Source of the DNA: Paragorgia papillata
Lineage: Eukaryota > Cnidaria > Anthozoa > Scleralcyonacea > Coralliidae
Reading direction: 5' to 3'
Assembly: GCA_035771165.1 (NCBI GenBank)
Contig: JAWNZC010000302.1
Span: 1,782,001-1,846,000, forward strand
DNA: 64,000 nucleotides
Each line of letters starts with the position of its first letter. Within the stretch, counting starts at the first letter, position 1. Of the stretch, positions 22,426 to 33,928 are shown piece by piece. Under the pieces are notes generated by a model, which was not told the origin of the DNA, searched no databases, and was given only the letters and a program-made list of their open reading frames with translations. The translations under genes and the position numbers were made by a program.

Positions 22426-23097
22426 ATTGTGGCTAACGACAAACAATTTTGTTCATCTCTGCGGAAGCCGTCGAACAGGAATGAGTTAAAAAGTATTATA
22501 GATAAGCTTTCTGTTGACTCAGGCCTTCGCCAGAGCATAGATCAGTGCAATAACAACAAGCTGTTCGCTCACGTCATTTATAAACTAAGCAACTGATAAA
22601 TTGAATCATGTAAGAATACAATGGCGAATCACGTTAATTTTACCAATTAAAAAATAAAATCAAGAATGTTCTCCGAATAGGGCACACCACATGCTGTTTA
22701 ATGGCTGTCCCTCTCTTGAGAGATAGTGTGATATTTTGCAATCTCAATAGATCCCCTTGTTCTTCGCGTGAAGTATTGCTTGTTGCTGGCTAAGAGTGAC
22801 GACTCTTCTCACTTAACACGATGGTCATACTTCCAAGCGTGTTTGGCAACAGCATGCAGATTTATCATGTTGGGCTTTTATGCAACATGTCTTGTGCTCC
22901 TTCAGGCGAGTTGAGTGATTCCTTCCCGTTTCCCCGTGTATACCAAGCCACATTCACAAGGAGTTATGAAAAGTGTCTGTATGTAATCATAGATAATGGA
23001 AGGGGAACTGCATATAGGAAACTTACGAAACCGGAAAGACGTTTGCACAACCTGCTATGGTAATTATACACTTACATGAGGTCTTTACGTACTGTTT

Positions 23098-23190
23098 AAT
23101 AAACGAGCAGGAGTGTTTTATCAGATATAAAGACACGAGGCGAAGCCGAGTGTTTTTATATCTGATAAAACACGAACTGCGAGTTTATTG
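23098..23190. repeat. Small palindromic element
   Basis: GTGTTTTATCAGATATAAAG is mirrored by the TATATCTGATAAAACAC segment around GGCGAAGCC, and flanking AATAAACGAGCAG mirrors CTGCGAGTTTATT. Confidence 0.7.
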
Positions 23191-23363
23191 AACGGCTTCA
23201 AAAACGAACCACTTGGTAAGTTCATTGGCGTAGTAAGTTTGAAAAATAGCCTTGTCTAAGCCGAGAAAATCAAAGTTTATGTAAATCAGGAGGTATCTTT
23301 ATCACATATAAAGACACTGATTAAACTTTAATTTCTAAAAATATCAAACCGAGGTCTTGCTAT

Positions 23364-26300
23364 CAGTGGCGGATCAAGCTTGCGCGGGGCCCCTGGCACA
23401 AACATTACTTGGCCGATTAATGCCCCCCCCCCAAAAAAAAGACTATGCACAGGAAGATATCGGAGAAATTTTATAACCAAAATTGTACTATTTACAAACA
23501 ATGTTTCTGCAAAATGTTTTACAAAAAAGGAACTTTTCTGGCCTTTGCAGAAGCAAAATTATTTGCCAGCTTTGAGAAGTCAAGCGAACGTAAAATGTCT
23601 GATTCCATACTCATCAGTGATAGAGCACTTAAGCGTGTCTGTCCCATCGTGCGACGCGAAACACTCTTTACACGTTTCAGTTTCGAGAATGAGCGCTCCC
23701 CCGTGCAATTGCTGACCATCATGGTGAGATAAATACGCAAAGCAATCTCCACATTTGTGAAGGTTTCACTTAGCTCATTCTGTTTGAGATTGAGGAACAT
23801 CAATAATTCAATGGACCTCTTCTTGTCCTCCTCTTGTGGAACTCTCATCTTCCGAACTTTTGCTCCAGTTGCAACGGCTCAAAGAAGTAATAAACAAACT
23901 GGACGAGTTCGTTAGGGAAGGTTTCTTCTAAATCGTCTGGATAGGCTTCAACAAGCTTTCGGGCACCAGCCTTCACATCCTCGTCGCACATACTGCTAAG
24001 CTGCGAAAGGAAGCCAAATCTCTCGGAAACGGTCTTGTAGCCAGCGATTCTTTGTTTCAAAGCAGCACAGACGTGGTCGATAATTGCGAAAAACACTTCC
24101 ACACGAAATTTGACGCCGCCCTGCAAAACTGTATCCTCCGCTGCACCTTCGTCGCCCTGGAAGATTCGTCGATTTCGTTTGCGGGTACGCCTTGAAGCAT
24201 CTGCGTACTCACTATGGCCGCACCTTTCTACACCTTTCTTCTCATAATCGTTGAATTTCTCCCGGAGTTGCTCCACAAATATCAAAAGCGAATCCAGCAA
24301 ATTTACAGCACAATTCAAGGGTAAACCGGCTTTCTGAAGCGAACAACTTGTTTTCTGGAACTGTTGCAGTATGTCATTCCACAATTCAAGTAAAATTGCA
24401 GTTTCAAGCTTTTCAAGACGTTTGAGAAGCCCGGACACTTCGTTTCTTGTTTCTGCAGATTGTTCCAAGTCAGCTCCAATTTCTTCCAAGGCATTCTTGT
24501 TTTGCTCGTAGCCAATGCTCAGTGCTTTCACCGCATCACCTCGTGCTGACCAGCGTGTCTCCGACAAAGATTTGTCGACAGGCAGTCCCTCGAGATGCTT
24601 CTTTAGAATTGCCCAGCGATGAGTGGATCCGGAAAAGAAATTGTAGAGACTCTGAATCAGGTTAAACATTTCACTGCCCTCTGAACGAGCTTCTGCAGCG
24701 TGTTTTCCAACGAAATTGAGCGAATGGGCAGAACAAGGAACATATTCGGCATATGGTGAACTTTTTCGAACGACAGCTTGCACTCCATTGTACTTTCCGC
24801 TCATGTTCGACGCGTTGTCGTACGACTGTCCACGACACAGTTCAATAGGAATGCCTTGCTCAGCCAGAAACTTCAGCAAGTGATCGGCAATTTGGGCTCC
24901 AGTGTGACCATACATGGGTAGAAATGTAAGGAATCGCTCGACAGGACCAGTAGATTTAACATATCGGATTGTTACTGTTAGTTGGTCAACGTGTGTTACA
25001 TCCGGGGTGGAATCAACAGATATAAAATAGTGGATCAACGATTTGACCTCTTCTACAATGGTGGAAAGAACTTTTTTGCCCATGAGTTCTATAACTTCTT
25101 CGCAAATCGACGAAGACAAATAGGAAGCATGTCCTTTGCCTTGGTTGCCATGCATTTGGATGTGCTGGGCCAGAAAGGGGTCATATTCAGCCAAAAGCTC
25201 AACAATCCCCAAGTAATTGCCGTTGTGTACCGAGCCAACCAGCTCATCGCACAAAAACTTAATAACGCTAACCAGTCGCTTCAGCAGCTCTCGACCATAA
25301 GACACTTCATCCTCGTATTGCTTAACCAATGCTGTATCAACGGTGCCCCCTCTCAACTTCCGTGTGCGCAGGGCAATCATAGCTTCGCGATGGCCTGCGC
25401 TGTTTTCATGACTGGAGATCTGTTCACCCGCATGTTTCCAGTCGTTGTATCCGACGACAAACTGGGAACTGAATTTCGTAGACATTACTTTGCATGCAAA
25501 AACAGTATATCCGTCCGGTTATCTTCGAGTAGCACAACCATTTGCGATCAATTTTCTCACCTGTGCGTGGAATTTTTGTGAAATATGAAAGCTGACAGTA
25601 GCGATCAATCTTTTCGCTTCCACACATTTTGGCTGACTCGCGAAATTTACCAATATTGTCAATATGTCGACAGTCATCACTTCCACGTGCAATCCAGAAC
25701 TTACGCATATCATCAGGTAATATATCGGGCCAAGCACCAAGATCGTTTGGGAAATTGTGCCAGTGGCAGTCAGATGCTAACGGAGCTTGTTCAGACTGTT
25801 CTTTCGACTCTTTGTTATCCTTGGCCTCATCCCGAATGCATTCGGCTCCGGTTTCACTAACATCTTCATCAGCAGCCATAACAATGCCCTCAACGGCCAT
25901 GGAGCTTTCACTGACCGAGTCCGAATGATCTTCATTTATGGCATTGGTTCTGGAAGTGGAAGGAGAGAAGGCATCGCCACTACCTGGATTAGATCTTGTC
26001 AAGTAAAATTGATCAAGACGGCGCATTTGCGCTTGCTCCTTCTTCTCTTGTTCTTCTCGCCGTTGTTTCTTCTTGCGTTTTTGGTGGCCAGACAAATAGT
26101 CAGTGCGGCCACTGTCTCTTTTGCGACCACTCATGGCGAATGGCGATTGACAAATACAACCGGAGTTGTATTTGTGCTACAACCCGAGGCGAAACATATC
26201 AGTTCGGCCTCGGGGGAGAACTGCTTTCGGTGCTCCTACTCGCTTGTCGCTATGGTTACAAGGCACGCGTCCAGCAGCTTGGATTACATATAACATATTG

Positions 26301-26763
26301 AACGCGCCGACACGTTTTGCGGACATTTCTCGCAAACGACCTCTAGGAAGCCAGACAAGTGTAAGTCGAAAAGTCGTAAACATCTTGATTAGAACAACAG
26401 TGACGTTTGTGACACGAAACTATCAATATGATTGGAGCGAAGAGCCTGAATAATATCGAGATTATCTTTCCCAAAGTTTATGAAATCGGGATGAATTAAA
26501 TACAAATATTATTCGGAGTTAGAGAGCTCCATATGGCGTTTCAGCTACATCATACATGTACTAGAGTATTGGTAGGACCGTAATTAGTTTTTTATATCTT
26601 AAAGGTAGGTGTATATTATCACGTGCAATACTCTAGTCTCTATGACTCTATCAAATCTCTGCTTAGAACTAAAAAAATTGGCTTTGCGAAGCGCGGGGCC
26701 CCTAAAACCGCGGGGCCCCTGGCACCTGCCCATACTGCCCCCCCCCCCCTTGATCAACCACTG
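23364..26763 (-). mobile_element. hAT transposon (ZMYM1-like type), complete with 8-bp target duplication
   Basis: The ends are CAGTGGCGGATCAAG and the complement of CAGTGGTTGATCAAG, flanked by identical CTTGCTAT at 23356-23363 and 26764-26771. Near both ends are GCGCGGGGCCCCT blocks and C-runs. The 3,400-bp interior carries one long transposase gene on the minus strand, disrupted by two frameshifts. It sits in the 11.2-kb SLCO intron in the same orientation as the host gene. The perfect target duplication indicates a fairly recent insertion. Confidence 0.93.
23519..26134 (-). pseudogene. hAT transposase: TTF-type zinc finger, RNase-H-like core, C-terminal dimerisation domain
   Basis: There are three consecutive frames. 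26134 to about 25500: basic N-terminus, then the start of a TTF-type zinc finger around KWLCYSK and IYCF. 25485-23845: rest of the finger (GYNDWKHAGEQISSHENS) and the DUF4371-like core with VDSTPDVTHVDQ, YGHTGAQIADHLL, GQSYDNASNMSGKYNG and CSAHSLNFVG. 23848-23519: the hAT dimerisation domain (EIALRIYLTMMVSNCTGERS). The first break is at a run of five A (five T on the coding strand) at 25498-25502, where one base too many splits the zinc finger. The second is near 23845-23862. Combined length of about 860 residues is normal for this group, so the copy is nearly intact. Confidence 0.88.
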
Positions 26764-26771
26764 CTTGCTAT

Positions 26772-27055
26772 ATTGACCGAGCGATGGCGTGGTTAAGACG
26801 TTCACGACCGAGGTTTAATATTTTACCGTAAAGACCGAACGGTCGAGGTTATTAATTAAGTAGTTTATTATATGGCACTTTTTATTTCAAAATCAATCTT
26901 GTATTTCTTGGTCTTCGCTTCCTTTAACTTAACGTCAAAACGCCGAACTAGCGTTATTTTCTATTGTTTCTTTCTCGTCTGGATACTAGAATTTACTTTT
27001 ATAATGTTCATCGTCATTTATTTCATTTATTTTCGTCGTTTTTTCGGCAATAAAA
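26772..27055. other. Spacer between the hAT and BEL/Pao insertions
   Basis: SLCO intron sequence with no recognised feature. The short open frame across it is not supported as a gene. Confidence 0.4.
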
Positions 27056-27059
27056 GTTT

Positions 27060-27298
27060 TGTAATGAACTGGGCCTATTTCCGGAACTTTCCGAAGGTAA
27101 ACGAAGACGGCGCGAACGTTATGAGGTATTGATGAGTCAAGCACTTTTGATGGGAGGGAGAGGTTGCGAGCGAGATTCAAGCGAAGAAGAGAACGCAAAC
27201 AGTGAGACATTTGTCGTATTTTATTATTATTAAAGTTTAGTTTTATGTATGTGATTTGCCCTGGATACAATCTTAAGCGGAAGCGAGAATTTAGGACA
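27060..27298 (+). repeat. 5' LTR of BEL/Pao element
   Basis: It starts TGTAATGAACTGGGC and ends TTTAGGACA. It differs from the 3' LTR by G for C in the CACTTTTGATGGG region and T for A in the GAGATTCAAG region. Confidence 0.95.
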
Positions 27299-27300
27299 CG

Positions 27301-27318
27301 TGGCACCTTCGACGGGAT
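27301..27318 (+). promoter_or_regulatory. Candidate primer-binding site
   Basis: Two bases after the 5' LTR the sequence reads TGGCACCTTCGACGGGAT. TGG is expected opposite a tRNA CCA end. The tRNA species could not be identified. Confidence 0.5.
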
Positions 27319-27370
27319 ATTTGACGTGTTATATGGAGATTTATAGAAAACAACGAATACAATAAGCAAT

Positions 27371-27955
27371 ATGGCGGATAAAAATCCAGAATCAATCGTT
27401 GAATTGACGACGATACTTGTGCAACTCGGAAGAGCTAGGGGGAAAACAGAGACAATATTATCAACGGGAAAAGAGAGTGCTATCAAAAGACATATCGGGA
27501 CATTGCGAGATATACTAAAAGACGTTAGTAAACTAGTACGAACAGTCGAAGTAGAGAAACTAACCGCAAAGGACAACAGTGACGAGATCGACGCATGGAT
27601 CAGTGAAATGGAGAGTGAAATGAACGAAGGCGATGAGAAAATCGACATTCTAGAACAGTGGCTGAGCAAAACACGAGAGAAACGCGAAGACGACGATCAG
27701 AAGAAGAAAATGAACTTTGAAATGGAACTTTACGAGGCTAAAATGAAATTACAAGCGCAGCATTTGAAACCAGAGTCTAATGAAGCAAAGTCAAGTGGAA
27801 ATTCTAGCTCAAAAGTACAGGCGAGACTGCCCAAAATGACAATTACAGTATTCGATGGATCGTACGGGGCCTGGCCGAGATTTTGGGGACAATTTTCTGA
27901 GACTATTGATAAAACAAGTGCACCACCTGTGACGAAATTTACATATTTAAGATAA
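27371..27955 (+). pseudogene. BEL/Pao gag, N-terminal part, ended by an in-frame stop
   Basis: The frame starts at ATG 27371 (MADKNPESIVELTTILVQLG) with a coiled-coil-like Glu/Lys-rich N-terminus. It then enters the capsid-like region typical of BEL/Pao gag (PKMTITVFDGSYGAWPRFWG). It stops at TAA 27953-27955, and the very next codons continue the same domain in the same frame, so the stop looks like a point nonsense mutation in an otherwise continuous gag-pol frame. The product as written is 194 residues and lacks the zinc knuckles. Confidence 0.85.
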
Positions 27956-30900
27956 TTGTTATGTGACAAAGTGAAACGTGCGATCGAGGCTCTCCCATTC
28001 ACGGCAGAGGGCTATAACAGAGCAATTTCAATTCTCAAGGATAGATTTCGCAAAGAGAGTGAGATAGTAAAAACATATGTCAAAGAAATTCTTGAGCTTC
28101 CATATACAACAACATCAAATCCAAGAAAGATCCATGATTTCTATGAGAAATTATCCTATTGTGTACAGTCACTTGAGACAATGAAACAATTGGATGCTGT
28201 GAATGGAACTGTTGCCATGACACTGGATAAATTGCCAAATATACGGGGTGATCTAGTGCGGAACGACCCAGATTGGAATAAATGGAATTATCTACAACTA
28301 ACCGAAGCACTGCAACAGTGGACTCGAAGGAATCCAGTCGAAGTGCAGAAACCAGATGATGGGAAGAAGAAACCAGAGCGAAGACATGGCGGGTATCAGT
28401 TCTCAACACAACAGAAGCCATATCAAAATAATCAGATAAGTAAAAGTTCTCGAAAGTGTGTATATTGTAATTCTGAGAGTCACAGGTCTGCTGAGTGTGA
28501 CACAATGTTGACATTCGAGGACCGGAAAAGGTTTCTAGCTGCAAAGCGCCTGTGCTTTAATTGCACAGGGCCCTCCCATAGGGCATCTGAATGTAAGAGT
28601 GTCTCGAAGTGTCGACTATGCAATAGACGACATCATACGTCAATTTGTGATGCACCCAAAGTAGATGAGCATGAAATAGTCAAAACAGCTCATACCGGAG
28701 GGGATGGCGAAGTTATTTATCCAGTGGTGCTTGTTGATATAGATGGCATTAAGACCCATGAACTGCTGGATACCGGGGCTGGGAGCTCTTATGCTTCCAG
28801 TAGTCTAACCAATGCATTGAAGAAAAAACCCAAAGCTGTTAAAACAAAACGAATTGAAATGATGTTGGGATCCACCACCACCAGAGTAGAAATTTATGCT
28901 ACTAACATAAAATCACTAGATCAGAAATTCGAACTTGGAATTGAAGTGTCAAAAGTCGACAAACCTGAATTGATGACACTCCCCAACCCAAATTATAACC
29001 ACCTTTTAGAGAAATACAAATATTTGAACGGTGCAAAATTCGAAGACCCTGACACCCGTACACAAATACCTATTCACCTCGTCCTCGGGGTCAGTGATTA
29101 CGCCAAGATTAAAACCACTGCAGCCCAGAAGGTGGGGCGCCTAGGTGAGCCGGTCGCTGAGAAGACCCTCCTTGGTTGGACGGTGATGTCTCCAGGGAAG
29201 GAAAGGGATGGGCCCATCCTGTTAACTCAATCCAGCACCCTTGATTATGAACAGTTATGTTCATTAGATGTCCTCGGACTTGCGGACAGAAATGAAAATG
29301 ATCAGAAAACTGTTTATCATGAATTCGAAGAGCAGCTTAGAAGAGATCAAACGGGTTGGTATGAGACAACCTTACCTTGGAAGGGGAATCACCCCCCACT
29401 TCCAACTCATGAGAATGGCAGTAAGCGACGGCTAGAGCAGCTTGTTAGGAAATTGGAACGAAACGAACAGTACTCCGATTACAATGAGATCATACAAGAA
29501 CAGCTCCAACAGGGGGTGATTGAGCCAGCACCTGCCACTACATCTGAGAAAGAATTTTACATTCCCCACAAGGCTGTAGTGAGGAAGCAAGCCGAAACCA
29601 CCAAGTTACGGGTGGTGTACGACGCGTCAGCGAAAGAGAATAAATCGAAGCCATCCCTCAATGATTGCCTTCACCCGGGTCCCCCTCTCCAGAACCTGCT
29701 GTGGGATGTCCTTGTTAGATCTAGATTTCACCCCATTCTTCTGACCGGTGATCTAAAACAGGCCTTTCTTCAAGTCAGAATAAAAGCCGAAGACCGTGAT
29801 TCTTTGAGATTTCACTGGAAAGAGCCTGGGAGTAATGAAATACAAGCCTACCGTTTTACCAGAGCCCTGTTCGGACTGACCTGTTCCCCCTTCCTTCTTG
29901 GGGGAGTCATCAAGCACCACCTTGAAGCATGGGAGAAACGCCATCCCGAGATAGTGAAGCAGTTAACCGAAGGGTTGTATGTGGATGATTTGATCACGGG
30001 TGGTACCACAGTCCCAGAAACCCAAACCCAGAAAGAGAAAACTATCGAAGTTTTCAATGATGCCGTTTTCACAATACACAAATGGCATTCGAATGCACCC
30101 GAACTCGAGCCAAAGAATGAATCGCCGTTAGAATCAAGTGAACTAACGTATGCCAAAAGTCAGTTAGGAGGGATTGAACAGCCTAATGGGAAACTCCTTG
30201 GTGTGCCCTGGGATAGGAAGCAAGACACCATAAGCGTCACCCTTACCCCAGACCATGCATCTGAACCAGTAACTAAGAGAGCCGTTTTGTCGAAATTAGC
30301 CAGAGTTTACGACCCCCTTGGCTTGGCCTCACCCACCACACTGGCCGGGAAACTTGTTTATCGTAGTGCATGTGACAGTCAGACATCACGGGATGCAAAC
30401 CTATCAGAGCCATTACAAACAAAATGGAAGAAATGGAACGAAACGCTCGAGACCTATACCATTCCTCGTCCCTTAGCCCCATGCCACCAACCTATCCAAG
30501 AGCTTACCTTGCACGGATTCGGAGATGCAAGTTCCAACGGCGTGTGCGCGGTTGTCTACGCGGTAGTCAAACAAGAGGATAGTGTAACGCAAGGGTTGGT
30601 ATGTTCGAAGTCACGGATTGCGAAGCGGAATTTAACGATCCCACGTCTTGAGCTAATATCGGGACATATGACTGTCAACCTCGCTACGAACGTCCAGCAA
30701 GCACTCACAGACCATCAAACAACCATCCACTGTTGGCTTGATTCTACTGTAGCTCTGTACTGGATTAGAGATCAAGGTGAATACCGCCAATTTGTAGCGA
30801 ACCGTATACAAAAGATTCGTCAGCATGTTGACGTCATTTGGCACCATGTTCCAACCGGGGAAAACCGTGCTGACATCGGAAGTCGGGGAGGAAAGTTCAA

Positions 30901-32587
30901 CGCGAGCAAGGTGTGGAAAGATGGTCCACCGTGGTTGAGCAACCCTGCAGAGTGGCCAGTACAACGAGTTCTAGAGCCAACACCAGATAGCCGAGCAGAA
31001 GCGAAGGTGGTAAAGGAAATATTTAAAGTTGCAATCATCAAAGAAGACATCCTAGATCCACTACTAGAGAAATATTCACTACCGAAAGTGCTACGAATCG
31101 GAGCGTGGGTTCGACGTTTCATCGCGAATTGCAAACAACGACATGCCGAAAGAAAGATCGGTCCTATTAACAGTCGCGAAGCCCAAGAACAACGAGAGTG
31201 GTGGATACGGCGTGCCCAAAAAGCAGTCAAGGACGATCTACGATTCCAAGCCGATCGAGAGCAGTTAAACCTACAAGAGAACGACCTTGGAATACTGGAG
31301 TGTAGAGGGCGAATTATCGGAGAATATCCTGTGTACATCCCAGACATTCATCCATTTGCCTCATCTTTAGTTCGCGAAGCACATATAACGACCTTACACG
31401 GGGGAGTCGGTTTGACCATGGCGAAAGTACGTGAACGTTACTGGGTTCCTCGGCTTCGTCGTCTAGTCAAGAAGATCAGATCAGATTGTAACTGTTGCAA
31501 ACGATTTAGAGCCAAAGCCTATGAAGTACCACCCCCCGGGAATTTACCAACTACGAGAACACAAGGTTCAGTACCATTCGAAGTGATTGGCGTGGACTTT
31601 GCCGGGCCGATCAAGTACGTAACAAAATCGAAGAAAGAAGCTAAATCTTATCTGGCACTTTATGCTTGTAGCTTAACAAGAGCAGTCTACCTTGATGTCG
31701 TGAGATCGTTGGATACGAAAGAGTTTATCATGAGTCTGAAAAGGTTCATCGCGAGAAGAGGAAGACCGAAGTTAATCTACTCCGATAATGCGAACACCTT
31801 CAAGGCGGCCGCAAAGTGGATTCAACTCGTAAGACAAGATGAGAATCTAAACAGCCTCTTAGCCAACATGTCAATGGAATGGCGGTTCAATCTGAGTCGG
31901 GCCCCATGGTGGGGAGAACAATTTGAACGTTTAATTGGACTATTTAAGAGTTCATTCTATAAGTCAATTGGGAACGGGGTCTTAACGTGGCCGGAGCTTG
32001 AAGAAGTCGTGTTAGATATCGAGATAGCGATCAACAATCGTCCACTGTGTTATTTAGAAGATGATGTGCAGTTACCCGTGCTCACACCTAATTCTATGCT
32101 ACACACCCAACCTACTAATGTCCCTGAATTGGAGAAGCACCATATCGAAGCGAAAGACCTGAGAAAACGAGCCAAGCAATTGTTAAAGTGCAAACAGGCG
32201 ATGTGGAATCGGTGGACCAGAGAATATGTGCGTGGTCTTCGTGAACAACATCGAATGACGAGACCGAAATCAATTCAATATCCCAAAGTTGGCGAAGTTG
32301 TGATAGTGAAAGAGGATCAGAAACCCAGAAATACTTGGAAGCTTGCCGTAGTTAAGCAACATATTACGGGTAGAGACGGTGTAATACGGGGAGCGAAGCT
32401 CAAAACTGCTGGTGGAAATCATTACCTAGAACGTGCGATACAACATTTATACTCATTGGAGTTGGAATGTGACAAAGAGAGTAACATTCAGCTACGCGTA
32501 AACGCACCAGAGTTTAGACTGAGAGCGAAGAGGGATGCTGCAGCGGCAGCTAGGTTACGCATAAGAGACATGTCCGAGGATGATTGA
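27956..32587 (+). CDS. BEL/Pao gag C-terminus and pol polyprotein
   Basis: 1,543 codons are open without a start codon, continuing gag in frame. Features by residue: capsid-like remainder (1-135); three Cys/His knuckles (about 168-225: CVYCNSESHRSAEC, CFNCTGPSHRASEC and CRLCNRRHHTSIC); retroviral-type aspartic protease with LLDTGAGSS (about 270); reverse transcriptase with LTGDLKQAFLQV (about 597) and the YVDD catalytic box (about 675); RNase H with LHGFGDASSNG; the zinc-binding integrase N-terminus with HxxxxHGG...CNCC (about 1143-1183); the integrase core triad in GVDFAGP, YSDNANTF and WWGEQFERL; and a basic C-terminal tail. All key catalytic residues are visible. The 27953 stop upstream would block normal translation. 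Confidence 0.93.
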   Translation: MLCDKVKRAIEALPFTAEGYNRAISILKDRFRKESEIVKTYVKEILELPYTTTSNPRKIHDFYEKLSYCVQSLETMKQLDAVNGTVAMTLDKLPNIRGDLVRNDPDWNKWNYLQLTEALQQWTRRNPVEVQKPDDGKKKPERRHGGYQFSTQQKPYQNNQISKSSRKCVYCNSESHRSAECDTMLTFEDRKRFLAAKRLCFNCTGPSHRASECKSVSKCRLCNRRHHTSICDAPKVDEHEIVKTAHTGGDGEVIYPVVLVDIDGIKTHELLDTGAGSSYASSSLTNALKKKPKAVKTKRIEMMLGSTTTRVEIYATNIKSLDQKFELGIEVSKVDKPELMTLPNPNYNHLLEKYKYLNGAKFEDPDTRTQIPIHLVLGVSDYAKIKTTAAQKVGRLGEPVAEKTLLGWTVMSPGKERDGPILLTQSSTLDYEQLCSLDVLGLADRNENDQKTVYHEFEEQLRRDQTGWYETTLPWKGNHPPLPTHENGSKRRLEQLVRKLERNEQYSDYNEIIQEQLQQGVIEPAPATTSEKEFYIPHKAVVRKQAETTKLRVVYDASAKENKSKPSLNDCLHPGPPLQNLLWDVLVRSRFHPILLTGDLKQAFLQVRIKAEDRDSLRFHWKEPGSNEIQAYRFTRALFGLTCSPFLLGGVIKHHLEAWEKRHPEIVKQLTEGLYVDDLITGGTTVPETQTQKEKTIEVFNDAVFTIHKWHSNAPELEPKNESPLESSELTYAKSQLGGIEQPNGKLLGVPWDRKQDTISVTLTPDHASEPVTKRAVLSKLARVYDPLGLASPTTLAGKLVYRSACDSQTSRDANLSEPLQTKWKKWNETLETYTIPRPLAPCHQPIQELTLHGFGDASSNGVCAVVYAVVKQEDSVTQGLVCSKSRIAKRNLTIPRLELISGHMTVNLATNVQQALTDHQTTIHCWLDSTVALYWIRDQGEYRQFVANRIQKIRQHVDVIWHHVPTGENRADIGSRGGKFNASKVWKDGPPWLSNPAEWPVQRVLEPTPDSRAEAKVVKEIFKVAIIKEDILDPLLEKYSLPKVLRIGAWVRRFIANCKQRHAERKIGPINSREAQEQREWWIRRAQKAVKDDLRFQADREQLNLQENDLGILECRGRIIGEYPVYIPDIHPFASSLVREAHITTLHGGVGLTMAKVRERYWVPRLRRLVKKIRSDCNCCKRFRAKAYEVPPPGNLPTTRTQGSVPFEVIGVDFAGPIKYVTKSKKEAKSYLALYACSLTRAVYLDVVRSLDTKEFIMSLKRFIARRGRPKLIYSDNANTFKAAAKWIQLVRQDENLNSLLANMSMEWRFNLSRAPWWGEQFERLIGLFKSSFYKSIGNGVLTWPELEEVVLDIEIAINNRPLCYLEDDVQLPVLTPNSMLHTQPTNVPELEKHHIEAKDLRKRAKQLLKCKQAMWNRWTREYVRGLREQHRMTRPKSIQYPKVGEVVIVKEDQKPRNTWKLAVVKQHITGRDGVIRGAKLKTAGGNHYLERAIQHLYSLELECDKESNIQLRVNAPEFRLRAKRDAAAAARLRIRDMSEDD

Positions 32588-32725
32588 ACTTTAAAACCTT
32601 TGTCATTATGCAGAGACTTGATATATTATGAACACTTCAAAGGACGGTTGATTAGTTATAAGAAACATTTATATTATTATTAGTTCCCCAGTTCTTAGTG
32701 TAACATGTATAACTCTTTGAGTATA

Positions 32726-32737
32726 CATGGGGGAGTG
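32726..32737 (+). promoter_or_regulatory. Polypurine tract of BEL/Pao element
   Basis: A purine-rich CATGGGGGAGTG lies directly before the 3' LTR, where the plus-strand primer is expected. Confidence 0.7.
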
Positions 32738-32976
32738 TGTAATGAACTGGGCCTATTTCCGGAACTTTCCGAAGGTAAACGAAGACGGCGCGAACGTTAT
32801 GAGGTATTGATGAGTCAAGCACTTTTCATGGGAGGGAGAGGTTGCGAGCGAGATACAAGCGAAGAAGAGAACGCAAACAGTGAGACATTTGTCGTATTTT
32901 ATTATTATTAAAGTTTAGTTTTATGTATGTGATTTGCCCTGGATACAATCTTAAGCGGAAGCGAGAATTTAGGACA
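32738..32976 (+). repeat. 3' LTR of BEL/Pao element
   Basis: 239 bp, TG...CA, two differences from the 5' LTR, followed by the GTTT target duplication. Confidence 0.95.
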
Positions 32977-33388
32977 GTTTCTTATTAGGATTTTTTGTTT
33001 GTTTCCAATCGTAGAGCATTAAGAATTTTCATAATGCCCGCGGACATTATGGAGAAATCTCGCCACGTCAGCAACCAATCACAGCGGGTGACTTTACCGG
33101 AAGTAATCCCTGCCATATAATAATATATCGTAACACTTGGTTGTAAATATTACTTGTGTTCTTACGCCCACCTCATTAAAACAACTTTACTTGGCGTTAG
33201 TTGTAGGTAGATTGCCAAAGAGACTACGCTCATTAACACGAGAAATAAGATCCAGTTTTTGCAATTTTGATCACAGGAACCAATTCTTGCTGCGCCACCA
33301 AAACCATCGTTTGACGCAATGCAGGAACAGTTGCCAAATGTCTGGAAAAAATACACAACGAGAAATTTAATTAAAATTAACATACTTA

Positions 33389-33928
33389 AACAAAACAAAA
33401 CAAAACAAAACAAAACAAAACAAAACAAAGCAAAGCAAAGCAAAGCAAAGCAAAACAAAACAAAACAAAACAAAACAAAACAAAACAAAACAAAACAAAA
33501 CAAAACAAAACAAAACAAAACAAAAAAACGAGCTAACAAACACACGAATGAATGAATGAAAGAACGAACGAACGAACGAACGAACGAACGAACGAACGAA
33601 CGAACGAACGAACGAACGAACGAACGAACGAACGAACGAACGAACAAACGAATATACAATCAAACAAACTAGTGAACAACCAAAGAAATAAAGGAATAAA
33701 GAATGAATAAATGACTAAATGAATGAACGAACGAACAAACAAACAAACAAACAAACAAACAAACAAACAAACAAACAAACAAACAAACAAACAAACAAAC
33801 AAACAAACAAACAAACAAACAAACAAACAAACAAACAAACAAACAAACAAACAAACAAACAAACAAACAAACAAACAAACAAACAAACAAACAAACAAAA
33901 AAACAAACAAACAAACAAACAAACAAAC
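33389..33928. repeat. Compound microsatellites (AAAAC)n, (AACG)n and (CAAA)n in an SLCO intron
   Basis: Three different arrays follow one another between exons 33341-33172 and 34119-33936: AAAAC at 33389-33523, GAAC/AACG at 33559-33648 and CAAA at 33727-33928. Frames such as CLFVCLFV or SFVRSFVR come from these arrays. Confidence 0.95.

Larger units (their letters stand above)
27060..32976 (+). mobile_element. BEL/Pao LTR retrotransposon, full length
   Basis: Two 239-bp LTRs (27060-27298 and 32738-32976) begin TG, end CA and differ at only two positions by eye. The flanks are GTTT at 27056-27059 and 32977-32980. Internal order is gag, zinc knuckles, aspartic protease, reverse transcriptase, RNase H and integrase, which is the BEL/Pao order. 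No envelope-like frame follows integrase. It lies antisense to the host SLCO gene, within its large intron. Low LTR divergence means a young insertion. Confidence 0.95.

Noticed and set aside
28080..31347. Minus-strand frames across the BEL/Pao element
   Set aside because: Shadows of the plus-strand polyprotein.
32588..32737. Envelope-like gene of the BEL/Pao element
   Set aside because: Only about 150 bp separate the pol stop from the 3' LTR, with no open frame.
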